Position numbers and translations under genes: made by a program | In this document: positions 1 through 7,895 of the stretch, in pieces | How the letters are laid out: each line of letters begins with the position of its first letter | Position numbering within the stretch: position 1 is the first letter of the stretch | Notes under the pieces: generated by a model | What the model saw: the letters and a program-made list of their open reading frames with translations, nothing else | What the model was told of the DNA's origin: nothing | Database searches by the model: none | NCBI RefSeq assembly: GCF_000189275.1 | Contig: NZ_AEVT01000067.1 | Location: 62,001-126,000 of the forward strand | From: Vibrio sinaloensis DSM 21326 | GTDB lineage: Bacteria > Pseudomonadota > Gammaproteobacteria > Enterobacterales > Vibrionaceae | Reading direction: 5' to 3' | DNA length: 64,000 nucleotides

Positions 1-501
1 ACATCAGGCAGCTCGGTGATGGTCGTCTGGGAAGGTACACGTCCATTGTTGGTCGAGATTCAGGCGTTAGTCGATTACTCTCAGCTCGCTAATCCACGTC
101 GAGTAGCGGTCGGTTTAGAGCAAAATCGTCTTTCGCTACTACTGGCAGTTCTGCACAAGCACGGCGGCTTACAAATGGCGGATCAAGATGTATTCGTTAA
201 TGTTGTCGGTGGGGTTAAGGTGACGGAAACCAGCGCGGATTTAGCCTTGGTGATGGCGCTGCTGTCGAGTTTTCGTGACCGTCCGTTGGCTAAAGATGTC
301 GTCGTATTTGGTGAAGTGGGGTTGGCTGGAGAAATTCGACCTGTACCAAGTGGCCAAGAGCGTTTGAACGAAGCGTTTAAGCATGGCTTTAAGAAAGCGA
401 TTGTTCCGGCAGCCAATATGCCGAAAGGGGGCATTCCTGGAATGCAGATTCACGGGGTTAAAAAGCTAAGTGAAGCGATCGAGGCGTTTGACGAGCTTTA
501 G
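1..501 (+). CDS. radA: DNA repair protein RadA, C-terminal part (5' end outside window)
   Basis: The reading frame is open from base 1 and ends at TAG 499-501, so about 166 codons of the 3' end are present. The protein matches the C-terminal Lon-protease-like domain of RadA (Sms), with the typical stretches VWEGTRPLLVEIQALV, RRVAVGLEQNRL and FGEVGLAGEIRPV. RadA is a RecA-like ATPase that promotes branch migration in recombination. Its N-terminal zinc finger and RecA-like domain lie outside the window. A bidirectional hairpin separates it from the convergent csdA gene. Confidence 0.95.
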   Translation, partial: TSGSSVMVVWEGTRPLLVEIQALVDYSQLANPRRVAVGLEQNRLSLLLAVLHKHGGLQMADQDVFVNVVGGVKVTETSADLALVMALLSSFRDRPLAKDVVVFGEVGLAGEIRPVPSGQERLNEAFKHGFKKAIVPAANMPKGGIPGMQIHGVKKLSEAIEAFDEL

Positions 502-525
502 GGCTGAGCTTACTCACCAAGAAAG

Positions 526-556
526 AAGGGTTGCCTAAAGTGGCAACCCTTTAATA
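526..556. terminator. Bidirectional terminator between radA and csdA
   Basis: Inverted repeat AAGGGTTGCC (526-535) / GGCAACCCTT (542-551) with a six-base loop, between two convergent genes. T-rich sequence follows on the plus strand; on the minus strand the stem is followed by TCTTTCTT. Confidence 0.75.
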
Positions 557-566
557 TTCTGCAGAA

Positions 567-1778
567 TTAAAGCATATCGACGGCTTTCTCAACGGCCATG
601 ATCAACCTGTCAACGTCTTCCATTGTATTGTAAAGCGCAAAAGAGGCTCTGATCGTCCCTTTAACGCCCAATGCATCCATTAAGGGGTGTGCGCAGTGGT
701 TACCTGCGCGTACCGCAATCCCTTGCTGATCCAGTAATGTCGCGACATCTTGGTGATGAACACCGTCAACAACGAAAGAGATGACTGACGCCCCCGGTTG
801 GTAGCCCAAGATCTGCACGTCTTCGAACTGGCTCAGCTTTTGGTAAGCAGTTTCCACTAAGTGGTGGATGTGCTGCTCAACTTGGTTAGGATCAAACGAG
901 CGATACCATTCGATTGCGGTTGATAGGGCAATGGCACCCGCAACATTAGGGGTGCCAGCTTCAAATTTCCCGGGGACCTGGCTAAAGGTTGTGCCGTCGA
1001 AAGAGACCTTATCGACCATCTTGCCACCACCGTGCCATGGTGGCATTGCTTCGAGCAGAGCCAATTTAGCGTATAGGACGCCGATACCTGCAGGTGCAAA
1101 CAGTTTGTGACCAGAGAATACGTAGAAATCCGCATCTAGAGTTTTGACGTCAACCGACTCATGAACAATACCTTGAGCACCATCTACGACGACGACTGCT
1201 CCCAGTTTATGCGCTTGCTGGATGACGGCTTCAATCGGTTGACGAGTACCGGTTACATTGGTGATATGCGCTAGAGCCACGATTTTGGTGTTTGTGGATA
1301 ATCGCTCCTCAAATGCTGTCAAATCGAACTGACATCTATCAGTCATGGGCACTTTAACAACCTTTGCTCCGGTTTGCTCTGCCACAATCTGCCACGGGAC
1401 AATGTTTGCGTGGTGCTCCATCTCACTGACTAAGATCTCATCACCCGCTTTAAGCGTATTGCGGGCATAGGTTTGGGCGATGAGATTGAGCGCTTCTGTT
1501 GCCCCGCGAGTCCAAATCACTTCTTTACTCGAACTGGCACCAATAAAATCGGCCACATGCTGCCTTGCGCCTTCAAACTGGCTAGTGGCGTGGGCGGTTA
1601 AGCTATGACTACCACGGTGGACATTGGCATTTTGTTGACTGTAGTAGTGAGTGATGGCCTCAATGACACATTGAGGCTTCTGCGTCGTCGCAGCGCTGTC
1701 TAGGTAAACTAAACGCTGGCTATTCACTTGCTGACGAAGTGCGGGAAACTGCTCCGCAACCTGGTTCGCTTCAAACAT
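567..1778 (-). CDS. csdA: Cysteine desulfurase, CsdA/SufS type (group II)
   Basis: The 403-residue protein is the full length of class V aminotransferase-fold cysteine desulfurases. It removes sulfur from L-cysteine as an enzyme-bound persulfide for Fe-S clusters and other sulfur transfers. The PLP lysine sits in FSGHKLFAPAGIGVLY and the catalytic cysteine in RAGNHCAHPL. The segment around HGGGKMVDKVSFDG resembles E. coli CsdA more than IscS, and no suf scaffold genes are adjacent. It is the last gene of a minus-strand operon after panE and yajL, and its ATG at 1778 overlaps the yajL stop. CsdA versus SufS is decided by remembered similarity, so the symbol is slightly less sure than the enzyme class. 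Confidence 0.88.
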   Translation of the reverse strand: MFEANQVAEQFPALRQQVNSQRLVYLDSAATTQKPQCVIEAITHYYSQQNANVHRGSHSLTAHATSQFEGARQHVADFIGASSSKEVIWTRGATEALNLIAQTYARNTLKAGDEILVSEMEHHANIVPWQIVAEQTGAKVVKVPMTDRCQFDLTAFEERLSTNTKIVALAHITNVTGTRQPIEAVIQQAHKLGAVVVVDGAQGIVHESVDVKTLDADFYVFSGHKLFAPAGIGVLYAKLALLEAMPPWHGGGKMVDKVSFDGTTFSQVPGKFEAGTPNVAGAIALSTAIEWYRSFDPNQVEQHIHHLVETAYQKLSQFEDVQILGYQPGASVISFVVDGVHHQDVATLLDQQGIAVRAGNHCAHPLMDALGVKGTIRASFALYNTMEDVDRLIMAVEKAVDML

Positions 1779-2377
1779 TAGGCATCACCCAGTTTGTGAT
1801 ATTGCAAGGTTGGAATGGTGACCATAGGCTCTGCAACGGTCCAAGCATGGGCTTTACCCGACAGATTAATGATGATCTCCATTGCAAACTCGAGCGCCGT
1901 GCCGGGCCCTTGACTGGTCAACAAGTTGTGGTTTATGTCGTAAGTCACGCGTTTTACGCGGCGATATTTTTCACCAATACGGTCTTGAAAGCTTGGGTGA
2001 CACGTCATTAACGCTTGAGGGTATAAATTGTGGTGCAGTAGCACCAGCGCAGGGGCTGCACAGATCGCCGCAACAAGTTTACCTTCGTACATTTGCTGGC
2101 GGACAATCTCTACCAATACGGTGCTGTCACGAAAAGTCTCAGCGCCTTGTACACCACCTGGCAAGATAACGGCATCGAATTCATCATCTGCCACATCGAC
2201 GAGTTTGCAATCGGCGGTTAGGGTGACTCCTCGTGAGGCTTTCATCGTAAGTTCGCCGTCGAAATCGGCACTCGCTACCACGACTTGATATCCAGCACGT
2301 ACCATCATATCGATGATGGTAACGGCTTCCATCTCTTCGCTGCCTGGTGCAATTGGGATCAGTACTTTTTTACTCAT
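1778..2377 (-). CDS. yajL: DJ-1/PfpI family protein YajL (protein deglycase/chaperone type)
   Basis: The 199-residue protein has the DJ-1 fold signature, with the nucleophile-elbow cysteine in AAICAAPALVL and the conserved glutamate near the N terminus (PGSEEMEAV). Family members protect proteins from oxidative and glyoxal damage; whether they are true deglycases is debated. The start overlaps the end of panE by 8 bases and the end abuts csdA, so the three genes look co-transcribed. E. coli also pairs panE with yajL, which supports the name. Confidence 0.9.
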   Translation of the reverse strand: MSKKVLIPIAPGSEEMEAVTIIDMMVRAGYQVVVASADFDGELTMKASRGVTLTADCKLVDVADDEFDAVILPGGVQGAETFRDSTVLVEIVRQQMYEGKLVAAICAAPALVLLHHNLYPQALMTCHPSFQDRIGEKYRRVKRVTYDINHNLLTSQGPGTALEFAMEIIINLSGKAHAWTVAEPMVTIPTLQYHKLGDA

Positions 2378-3260
2378 GAATCCAGCTCTGTTCTATCTGT
2401 TTAATGTGTTTGAAGAGGGCGCTATTTGTCGGTGTTGAAATACCGTGTTGTTGCGCTTTTTGCAGCAAATAGCCTGTTATAAAGTCTATTTCACTTTGTC
2501 GTTGGTGGAAAATATCTTGCTGCATTGACGAATGGTTTTTTGCGGTGGCTTCGATCACATGATAAATGCGCGCTTCTAGTTGTTGTTCCGTTACCTCAAC
2601 CCCCTCCGCATTCATGACTTGGCTAACTTCACCAATAATGGCGTGGATTGCCTCTGCGTAATGGGGTTCAGCCAATTGGCCATTGTAAATTTGGTGAATA
2701 GCGGTGAGTGGGTTAATCGCGCAGTTTATAGCTAGCTTGTTCCACAAAGCATTTAAGATTTGGCTATTCCACTCGACATGGGCTAATGCGTGATGGAATA
2801 CCTCAGTCACAAATTGACATTGCATGCCAGTCTGGTTGTAGCCACCTATTTGCGTTGACCCTAAGCCAGTATGCAAAACTTGCTCAGAACTGCTTCTTAA
2901 CGCGCCATGTGTGGTTGTAGCGAGCAGTAGAGGGTTATTGGGCAGTAGCTGGCTGATTTGTTCCGCGGTTCCCATACCATTGTGCATAAGAACGACAATG
3001 CAGTCGGCGTCAATCTCTTGCTTAATTGAGGTGAGTGCTTGGGCGACTTGTGGCGCTTTTACGGTGACCAACAACAGATCTGCGTTACGCAGGCTATCAA
3101 GATGATTGTTTTGTACCGAAATAATAGGGTGTTGGTCGACTTGTAGTGGAATAAAAGGCGACTGACGTCTTGAATAGACGCTGACCGAGTGTCCGGCTTG
3201 GTGGAGTGAATATGCCCAAAGGGAGCCGACAGCTCCAGGACCGAGTACCACAATGTTCAT
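2370..3260 (-). CDS. panE: 2-dehydropantoate 2-reductase (ketopantoate reductase)
   Basis: NADPH-dependent reduction of ketopantoate to pantoate in pantothenate/CoA synthesis. The N terminus MNIVVLGPGAVGSLWAY carries the Rossmann GxGxxG motif directly at the start, so the ATG at 3260 is chosen over the upstream ATG at 3275, giving 296 residues. The C-terminal ApbA domain has the expected NALWNKLAINCAINPLTA stretch with the catalytic lysine. It is the first gene of the panE-yajL-csdA operon; the 3' end overlaps yajL by 8 bases. Confidence 0.93.
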   Translation of the reverse strand: MNIVVLGPGAVGSLWAYSLHQAGHSVSVYSRRQSPFIPLQVDQHPIISVQNNHLDSLRNADLLLVTVKAPQVAQALTSIKQEIDADCIVVLMHNGMGTAEQISQLLPNNPLLLATTTHGALRSSSEQVLHTGLGSTQIGGYNQTGMQCQFVTEVFHHALAHVEWNSQILNALWNKLAINCAINPLTAIHQIYNGQLAEPHYAEAIHAIIGEVSQVMNAEGVEVTEQQLEARIYHVIEATAKNHSSMQQDIFHQRQSEIDFITGYLLQKAQQHGISTPTNSALFKHIKQIEQSWIHE

Positions 3261-3319
3261 GCAACTTAACCACATTTTGGATTTGCCAAGAGGATAAGCC
3301 TATCAAGATAGAAAGCAAA

Positions 3320-3345
3320 TAAAAATGGCACCCTAAGGTGCCATT
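3320..3345 (-). terminator. Rho-independent terminator of ompK
   Basis: Hairpin with arms 3324-3332 and 3337-3345 (AATGGCACC / GGTGCCATT). On the minus strand it is followed by a T-rich run (TTTATTT), 22 bases past the ompK stop. Confidence 0.85.
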
Positions 3346-3367
3346 ATTCAATTCAGACTTCTGATAA

Positions 3368-4126
3368 TTAGAAGTTGTATTGTAGACGATAGATTACAAG
3401 ATCTTCGTAACCTTCACGCGCCAGTTTGTTCACTGTGTAGCGGTAAAGAACGCCTGCTGACCAGTCTTTGTGGAAGTTCCACAGTGCGTTTACGCTACCG
3501 TTAAGACCGTAGTCGCCGCCTTGAATGTCAGAGTACTCGTCGTTACGTGCAAACTCGTACTCACCCCATGTAGAGAAAGTAAAGTTTTGGCCTGCGATGT
3601 CAGTGTTGTAGTAACCAACCCAACCTAGCATACCACCGTTGCTGCCGCTGATGCCGCCTTCAGTATTGATCTGATGCGCGCCTAAGAATGGAGTGAAGCC
3701 CCAGTTGTCGCCTTTAAGACCTGTGTAACCAAGACCTAGAACACGGTTTTGCTCGTGAAGTACAGGGCCTTTATCTTTATCAGTGTTGTACACTTGAGCG
3801 TATAGCGATACACCAGATTCAGTTAGGTTGTAGTGGATAGTACCTTTGGTTGATGCACCACGGTCGTCGCCAGCACGATCAACGCCTTCGTAGTCGTAGA
3901 AGCCGTAGATTTGGCCCCAATCGAATACTGCACCGCCTTCAATACCGATTACTGCTTGGTTGCGGTCTGAAATTTCCTGGCCGAAGTTTGAGTCATCATT
4001 ACCAATACCGTGGTCCCATACTTGGTAGTCTGCATACATGCTACCGAAACCGAATAGGTACTCTGCTTGAGCTGGTACTGCTGATACTGCTGCCACAACA
4101 CCAAGAGCTAGAAGTGATTTACGCAT
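3368..4126 (-). CDS. ompK: Outer-membrane channel OmpK (Tsx-like nucleoside channel family)
   Basis: 252 residues with a signal peptide (MRKSLLALGVVAAVSAVPAQA), a mature part rich in alternating aromatic and polar beta-strands, and a C-terminal phenylalanine typical of outer-membrane barrels. It matches OmpK of vibrios, known as receptor of phage KVP40 and related to the nucleoside channel Tsx. It probably lets nucleosides and similar solutes through the outer membrane. It stands alone, with its own terminator and a 337-base upstream gap holding CRP-like and PurR/CytR-like sites, which fits a nucleoside-related role. Confidence 0.92.
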   Translation of the reverse strand: MRKSLLALGVVAAVSAVPAQAEYLFGFGSMYADYQVWDHGIGNDDSNFGQEISDRNQAVIGIEGGAVFDWGQIYGFYDYEGVDRAGDDRGASTKGTIHYNLTESGVSLYAQVYNTDKDKGPVLHEQNRVLGLGYTGLKGDNWGFTPFLGAHQINTEGGISGSNGGMLGWVGYYNTDIAGQNFTFSTWGEYEFARNDEYSDIQGGDYGLNGSVNALWNFHKDWSAGVLYRYTVNKLAREGYEDLVIYRLQYNF

Positions 4127-4348
4127 AGTGGAACTCTCTATGTTTGTTAATTAGATTAATCATTGTTTGAAGGCGCAATCTATGCTGCGCTTTATGGAAC
4201 TGCATATTATCGATAAAAATCTCAAATTCCATGTGCAACCGATGTAAAAAAATCTAAATCGAGTGATCTACTTCGCATTAACAAGCGAAAATTTGCCATG
4301 TAACGGAACTAAAATCCTGTTGCACAAAAAATGATAGAGAAAACGATT

Positions 4349-4364
4349 ACGCAAACGCTTAAAT
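4349..4364. promoter_or_regulatory. PurR-type (LacI-family) operator upstream of ompK
   Basis: ACGCAAACGCTTAAAT matches the enterobacterial PurR consensus ANGCAANCGNTTNCNT at all defined positions but one. Two other PurR-type boxes in the window precede purine genes (32456 and 33905). CytR, a related LacI-family regulator, is an alternative reader. Confidence 0.5.
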
Positions 4365-4368
4365 TAAA

Positions 4369-4384
4369 TTTGATGTTCATCACG
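4369..4384. promoter_or_regulatory. CRP-like site between ompK and the LON-domain gene
   Basis: TTTGA-N6-TCACG is a near match to TGTGA-N6-TCACA (4 of 5 in each half), lying five bases from the PurR-type box. Paired CRP and LacI-family operators are a known arrangement for nucleoside-uptake genes such as E. coli tsx. Confidence 0.4.
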
Positions 4385-4404
4385 TATTCAAACATTGTTC
4401 GCGT

Positions 4405-4430
4405 TGATCCGAATGAAGATAGGTTGCGTA
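4405..4430 (+). promoter_or_regulatory. Putative ECF (RpoE/ChrR-type) promoter
   Basis: TGATCC (4405-4410), a 16-base spacer and CGTA (4427-4430) resemble the promoter recognised by the Rhodobacter RpoE (ECF11) sigma factor. It lies 34 bases before the LON-domain gene, the first gene of a run that includes an ECF11-like sigma factor and its ChrR, so it would make the operon self-activating. Confidence 0.5.
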
Positions 4431-4463
4431 TCTGTAACTAAAATGTTCAAAGAGAAATGTGTA

Positions 4464-5063
4464 ATGAATGAAGTGATGCTGTTTCCGTTAAATTCGATTG
4501 TGCTTCCTGAGGGCAAAATGCGCTTGAGAGTCTTCGAAGCCCGCTACAAGCGACTTGTCGTGGATGCGCTCAAAGGAGATAGCCAATTCGGCATTTGTTT
4601 ATTTGAAAAACAGCACTTACCTGAGAATAGTGAACTCTCTGCTGTTGGCACCTTGGTGAAGATCATCGATTTTGAACAACTTGAAGGCGGTTTGCTGGGG
4701 ATCACTGTCACTGGTATCAAACGGTTTATGATCCGTCGAGTACGAGTAGAGCATGATGGACTGCGCTTGGCTAAAGTCGAATGGTTGCCAAACTGGGAAA
4801 CCTTAGATTTGACAGAGCATGGCGAGCTTTTGAGTCAGCAACTTCAGCGTATTTACTCTCAATTTCCGCAATTGAATGATTTATATGAGCAAAAGTTTTT
4901 CGATGACGAAACATGGGTGAGTCAGCGTTGGTTGGAGATTCTGCCCATGACCAATAAGCAATTTGATCGTTTATCTCTTCATTTAGATTGCACCGCCACA
5001 GTCGAATTCCTCAGCCAAACATTAAATAATCCTAATATCAGTGATCCAACTGCTAAGGTATAA
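4464..5063 (+). CDS. LON-substrate-binding-domain protein (COG2802 family)
   Basis: 199 residues beginning MNEVMLFPLNSIVLPEG, the usual N terminus of stand-alone Lon N-terminal-domain proteins. ATG 4464 is chosen because the upstream in-frame ATG adds 23 residues without family character and would start before the putative ECF promoter. The Lon protease ATPase and protease domains are absent. The biochemical role of these short proteins is unknown; they may bind substrates or lipids. It sits 38 bases before the ECF sigma gene and probably shares its promoter. Confidence 0.85.
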   Translation: MNEVMLFPLNSIVLPEGKMRLRVFEARYKRLVVDALKGDSQFGICLFEKQHLPENSELSAVGTLVKIIDFEQLEGGLLGITVTGIKRFMIRRVRVEHDGLRLAKVEWLPNWETLDLTEHGELLSQQLQRIYSQFPQLNDLYEQKFFDDETWVSQRWLEILPMTNKQFDRLSLHLDCTATVEFLSQTLNNPNISDPTAKV

Positions 5064-5101
5064 CGTAGAGAAGGTATCTAAGCGGTGCAAAGGACAATGT
5101 A

Positions 5102-5686
5102 ATGAGCAACCTAGACACGCAAAACTTTACCAGAGCAGACTGGACTGTTTGCATGGACAAAGTGAAACAACAAGACAAGCAGGCATTTGCGTTAGTTTTT
5201 CAGCATTTCTCCCCCCGTTTAAAGCAATTTACCTATCGACACGTAGGTAATGAGCAGGTTGCTTTAGAGATGGTGCAAGAGACCTTGGCGACAGTGTGGC
5301 AGAAAAGTGCGTTATTTAACGGCGACAAAAGTTCTCTTTCCACTTGGATCTTTACTATCGCACGGAATCTGTGTTTCGACATGCTGAGAAAGCAAAAAGG
5401 GCGCGAGCAGCATCTTCACTCAGAAGATATCTGGCCTAATGACTACTGCCCGCCAGATATGGTTGATCATTACTCTCCTGAAACCGACATGCTCAAAGAG
5501 CAGGTGGTCAAATTCCTTGATAGGCTTCCTGAGGCGCAAAGAAAAGTGGTTCAAGCGGTTTATTTGGAAGATCTACCACATCAACAAGTTGCCGATATGT
5601 TCGATATCCCCTTGGGTACGGTGAAATCAAGATTACGTTTGGCAGTAGAGAAACTAAGACATTCAATAGAGGCGGATAAATTATGA
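5102..5686 (+). CDS. rpoE: ECF sigma factor, RpoE/ChrR-controlled type
   Basis: 194 residues with sigma-70 region 2 (about 25-95; YRHVGNEQVALEMVQETLATVW and STWIFTIARNLCFDMLRK) and region 4 (about 135-190; LPEAQRKVVQAVYLEDLPHQ and GTVKSRLRLAVEKL). The adjacent ChrR-type anti-sigma gene places it in the ECF11 group, which in Rhodobacter answers singlet oxygen. It is not the envelope-stress RpoE of enterics. Its last four bases overlap the start of chrR (ATGA), implying translational coupling. The symbol follows the ECF11 naming and should not be read as sigma-E of E. coli. Confidence 0.88.
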   Translation: MSNLDTQNFTRADWTVCMDKVKQQDKQAFALVFQHFSPRLKQFTYRHVGNEQVALEMVQETLATVWQKSALFNGDKSSLSTWIFTIARNLCFDMLRKQKGREQHLHSEDIWPNDYCPPDMVDHYSPETDMLKEQVVKFLDRLPEAQRKVVQAVYLEDLPHQQVADMFDIPLGTVKSRLRLAVEKLRHSIEADKL

Positions 5687-6348
5687 GTTACCATCCAGAA
5701 GAATTGTTGTTGCAAGCCTATGTTGAAGGGACTCTTGACGACGTTGCAGCATTTACCGTTGCGATTCACTTGGAGTCGTGCCCCATTTGTAAGCGAAAAG
5801 TCACCATGCTTGAAAATCAGTGTGGAGATAAGTTGGCGAATGCGCAAACTGATACCAGTATCGATGACTTCGACGCCATGTTCGACTCTATCGTAGCGCT
5901 CGAACAAAACAGTGAACCTTTTCGTGCACCGCGGAAAGCAAAGCCGATCATCGTTAATAACAAAACGTTTATGCTACCAAGAGCGCTAAGCCGTTTTTCT
6001 AGTGACATCGGCGAGTGGAGGAGTTATGGCGGTAAGGTGTACAGCGCACCTATCAACATCGCAGAGGATTGCCGAGTCAACCTTATGTATATTGCGGAAG
6101 ATGTTCGAATTCCACAGCACACGCACAAGGGGATGGAATCTACCTTAGTACTGCATGGTGGTTTCAGCGATGAAGATGGACACTACGAGGCGGGCGATTA
6201 CCTTGTTAAAGATGCGTCGATAAAACACAGCCCCTTCACTAAACCAGGTGAAGACTGCCTATGTTTGACTGTGCTAACAGAGCCTATGGTATTTACCCAA
6301 GGGGTGGCGCGCCTGTTCAATATGTTCGGCAAAGGAATGTATCCTTAA
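5683..6348 (+). CDS. chrR: Anti-sigma factor, ChrR family (zinc-binding, cupin)
   Basis: 221 residues. The N-terminal anti-sigma domain has the zinc ligands H4, H29, C33 and C36 (HLESCPIC), as in Rhodobacter ChrR. The C-terminal cupin domain shows HTHKGMESTLVLHGGFSDE and GDYLVKD, the second metal site that is needed for release of sigma under singlet oxygen. It overlaps the sigma gene by four bases. By family knowledge it holds the sigma factor inactive in the cytoplasm until oxidative damage triggers its loss. Both metal sites look intact. Confidence 0.9.
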   Translation: MSYHPEELLLQAYVEGTLDDVAAFTVAIHLESCPICKRKVTMLENQCGDKLANAQTDTSIDDFDAMFDSIVALEQNSEPFRAPRKAKPIIVNNKTFMLPRALSRFSSDIGEWRSYGGKVYSAPINIAEDCRVNLMYIAEDVRIPQHTHKGMESTLVLHGGFSDEDGHYEAGDYLVKDASIKHSPFTKPGEDCLCLTVLTEPMVFTQGVARLFNMFGKGMYP

Positions 6349-6364
6349 GCTGCGATGAAAATAA

Positions 6365-6400
6365 AAAAAGAGGCTTGGTTTAAAAACCAAGCCTCTTTTT
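6365..6400. terminator. Bidirectional terminator between chrR and ampG
   Basis: Long perfect inverted repeat with core AGAGGCTTGG / CCAAGCCTCT, flanked by A-run and T-run on both sides, between convergent genes. Confidence 0.9.
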
Positions 6401-6415
6401 ATTTTGAGCGATGTA

Positions 6416-7822
6416 TTACTGACTGGATTCAGACTCGCTCGCTGAGTGACTTTGCTTAATGTCCTCTTTATCTCTTTGGCGGGCCTTAGCTAACATATCA
6501 TTGAAGTAGTGTCTCAATGAGTAGAGCATTAATAAGCTAGGTATCACCATTAACGCGGTCAAAATAAAGAAGGTTGACCAATCGTTAAGGTAGTCGACCA
6601 GCTCACCAGAGAAAGAAGCGAGTGTTGTACGCCCTAGGTTACCTAACGAGGCGAGTAGCGCATATTGGGTCGCAGAAAACGCCTGCCCGGTTACGACAGT
6701 TAGGAATGAGACGAAAGCGACCGTTGAAAATGCCGAGGTGAAGTTATCAACCACTAGCGTTGCTAAAAAGAGTTGCTCGTTCGGACCAACTTCAGCCATC
6801 CAAGCAAACATTAAGTTACTTGATGCCATGGCGATGCCGCCGATCATCAGGCCGCGGACAATACCAAACTTGACGTTAACCATACTGCCAATCAAGGTGA
6901 ATAGAATGGTTAAACCCCAGCCGATAAGCTTAGAGTAGTAGCCGATTTGTTCATTGCTAAAACCGACTTCCTTATAGAAGGTAATAGACATTCGGCCAAG
7001 GAAAGCTTCACCAATCTTAAATAAGAACACAAACAGTAGTAACGTGAGTGCGACTTTAAATCCATTCCGCTTGAAGAAATCTAAGAAAGGCTCAACGACC
7101 GTTACTGTGATCCAAGCGATGACTGGATTTCCAACCACGGTACTGTGGCGCTTTTCCGCTGCCGATTGCAGTGCGTCACGATGAGTCTTGGGCTCACCGA
7201 CCAACAAAGTAAATAACATCAGCACGCCAACAATCGCCGCCATACCATAATACACACCGTTCCAACCAATAGAGTCTGCGTTGATAAAGGCAAGGTAGCC
7301 TGGTACAGAATAACCTGTCCACCAACCAATAACAGCCATAGCGGATGCTTGTGGAAGTTTGGATGGCTCAGATTTTGGGAATGTGTCGATACGGAAAGCA
7401 TCAATCGCGATATCTTGAGTTGCCGATGATATCGCGATACCGAGTGCTAGCATTGATGTCAACATGAGGTTTTTCGAAGGATCGACACCCGCAATCAGCA
7501 GAGTACATATCAATACAACCGATTGACACAAAAAGATCCAGCTACGACGTTGACCTAAGCGATCATGCAAAAATGGTAACCGAACGCGGTCTACCAGCGG
7601 TGCCCACAAAAAGTTGATTGCGTAAACAGCAAATACGCTACCAAAGTAACCAATAGCGGCGCGGGTTAAGCCTGCATCTTTGAGCCAACCCGACATGTTT
7701 GAGCCAATAAGCACCCAGGGGAATCCACTTGAACAACCCAGCATAAAGACCCAAAGCAGGCGTTTATCCATGTAACTTTGGATGGTCTCACGCCAAGACA
7801 TGGAAGGGGAGTCAGAAGACAT
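6416..7822 (-). CDS. ampG: Muropeptide permease AmpG (MFS transporter)
   Basis: 468 residues with about 12 to 14 hydrophobic segments and AmpG signatures near the N terminus (GCSSGFPWVLIG; NFLWAPLVDRVRLP; LGQRRSW). It imports GlcNAc-anhydroMurNAc muropeptides from the periplasm for peptidoglycan recycling, which also signals beta-lactamase induction where AmpR is present. The C terminus is a charged cytoplasmic tail. It lies downstream of the cyclophilin and yajG genes on the same strand, but a terminator hairpin at 7853-7881 separates it from the cyclophilin. Confidence 0.92.
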   Translation of the reverse strand: MSSDSPSMSWRETIQSYMDKRLLWVFMLGCSSGFPWVLIGSNMSGWLKDAGLTRAAIGYFGSVFAVYAINFLWAPLVDRVRLPFLHDRLGQRRSWIFLCQSVVLICTLLIAGVDPSKNLMLTSMLALGIAISSATQDIAIDAFRIDTFPKSEPSKLPQASAMAVIGWWTGYSVPGYLAFINADSIGWNGVYYGMAAIVGVLMLFTLLVGEPKTHRDALQSAAEKRHSTVVGNPVIAWITVTVVEPFLDFFKRNGFKVALTLLLFVFLFKIGEAFLGRMSITFYKEVGFSNEQIGYYSKLIGWGLTILFTLIGSMVNVKFGIVRGLMIGGIAMASSNLMFAWMAEVGPNEQLFLATLVVDNFTSAFSTVAFVSFLTVVTGQAFSATQYALLASLGNLGRTTLASFSGELVDYLNDWSTFFILTALMVIPSLLMLYSLRHYFNDMLAKARQRDKEDIKQSHSASESESSQ

Positions 7823-7852
7823 ACACTATTCCTTGTTAGAGTATTGGTCAGC

Positions 7853-7881
7853 AAAAAGGCTCTAACGGTTAAGTTAGAGCC
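7853..7881 (-). terminator. Terminator after the cyclophilin gene
   Basis: Arms GGCTCTAAC (7858-7866) and GTTAGAGCC (7873-7881). On the minus strand the stem runs into TTTTT. It lies between the cyclophilin gene and ampG, so ampG probably has its own promoter or relies on read-through. Confidence 0.8.
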
Positions 7882-7895
7882 TGAAAGAAAAGTTT

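Larger units (their letters stand above)
4127..4463. other. Divergent intergenic region ompK / LON-domain gene
   Basis: 337 bases without a gene. It holds a PurR-type operator (4349-4364), a CRP-like palindrome (4369-4384) and an ECF-type promoter reading right (4405-4430). The roughly 220 bases between the operator and the ompK start would give ompK a long leader if its promoter is near the operator. No small ORF with a convincing ribosome-binding site was seen. Confidence 0.6.

Noticed and set aside
3850..4128. 92-codon plus-strand frame opposite ompK
   Set aside because: It lies wholly antisense to a clear signal-peptide porin gene, has no ribosome-binding site and no family resemblance.
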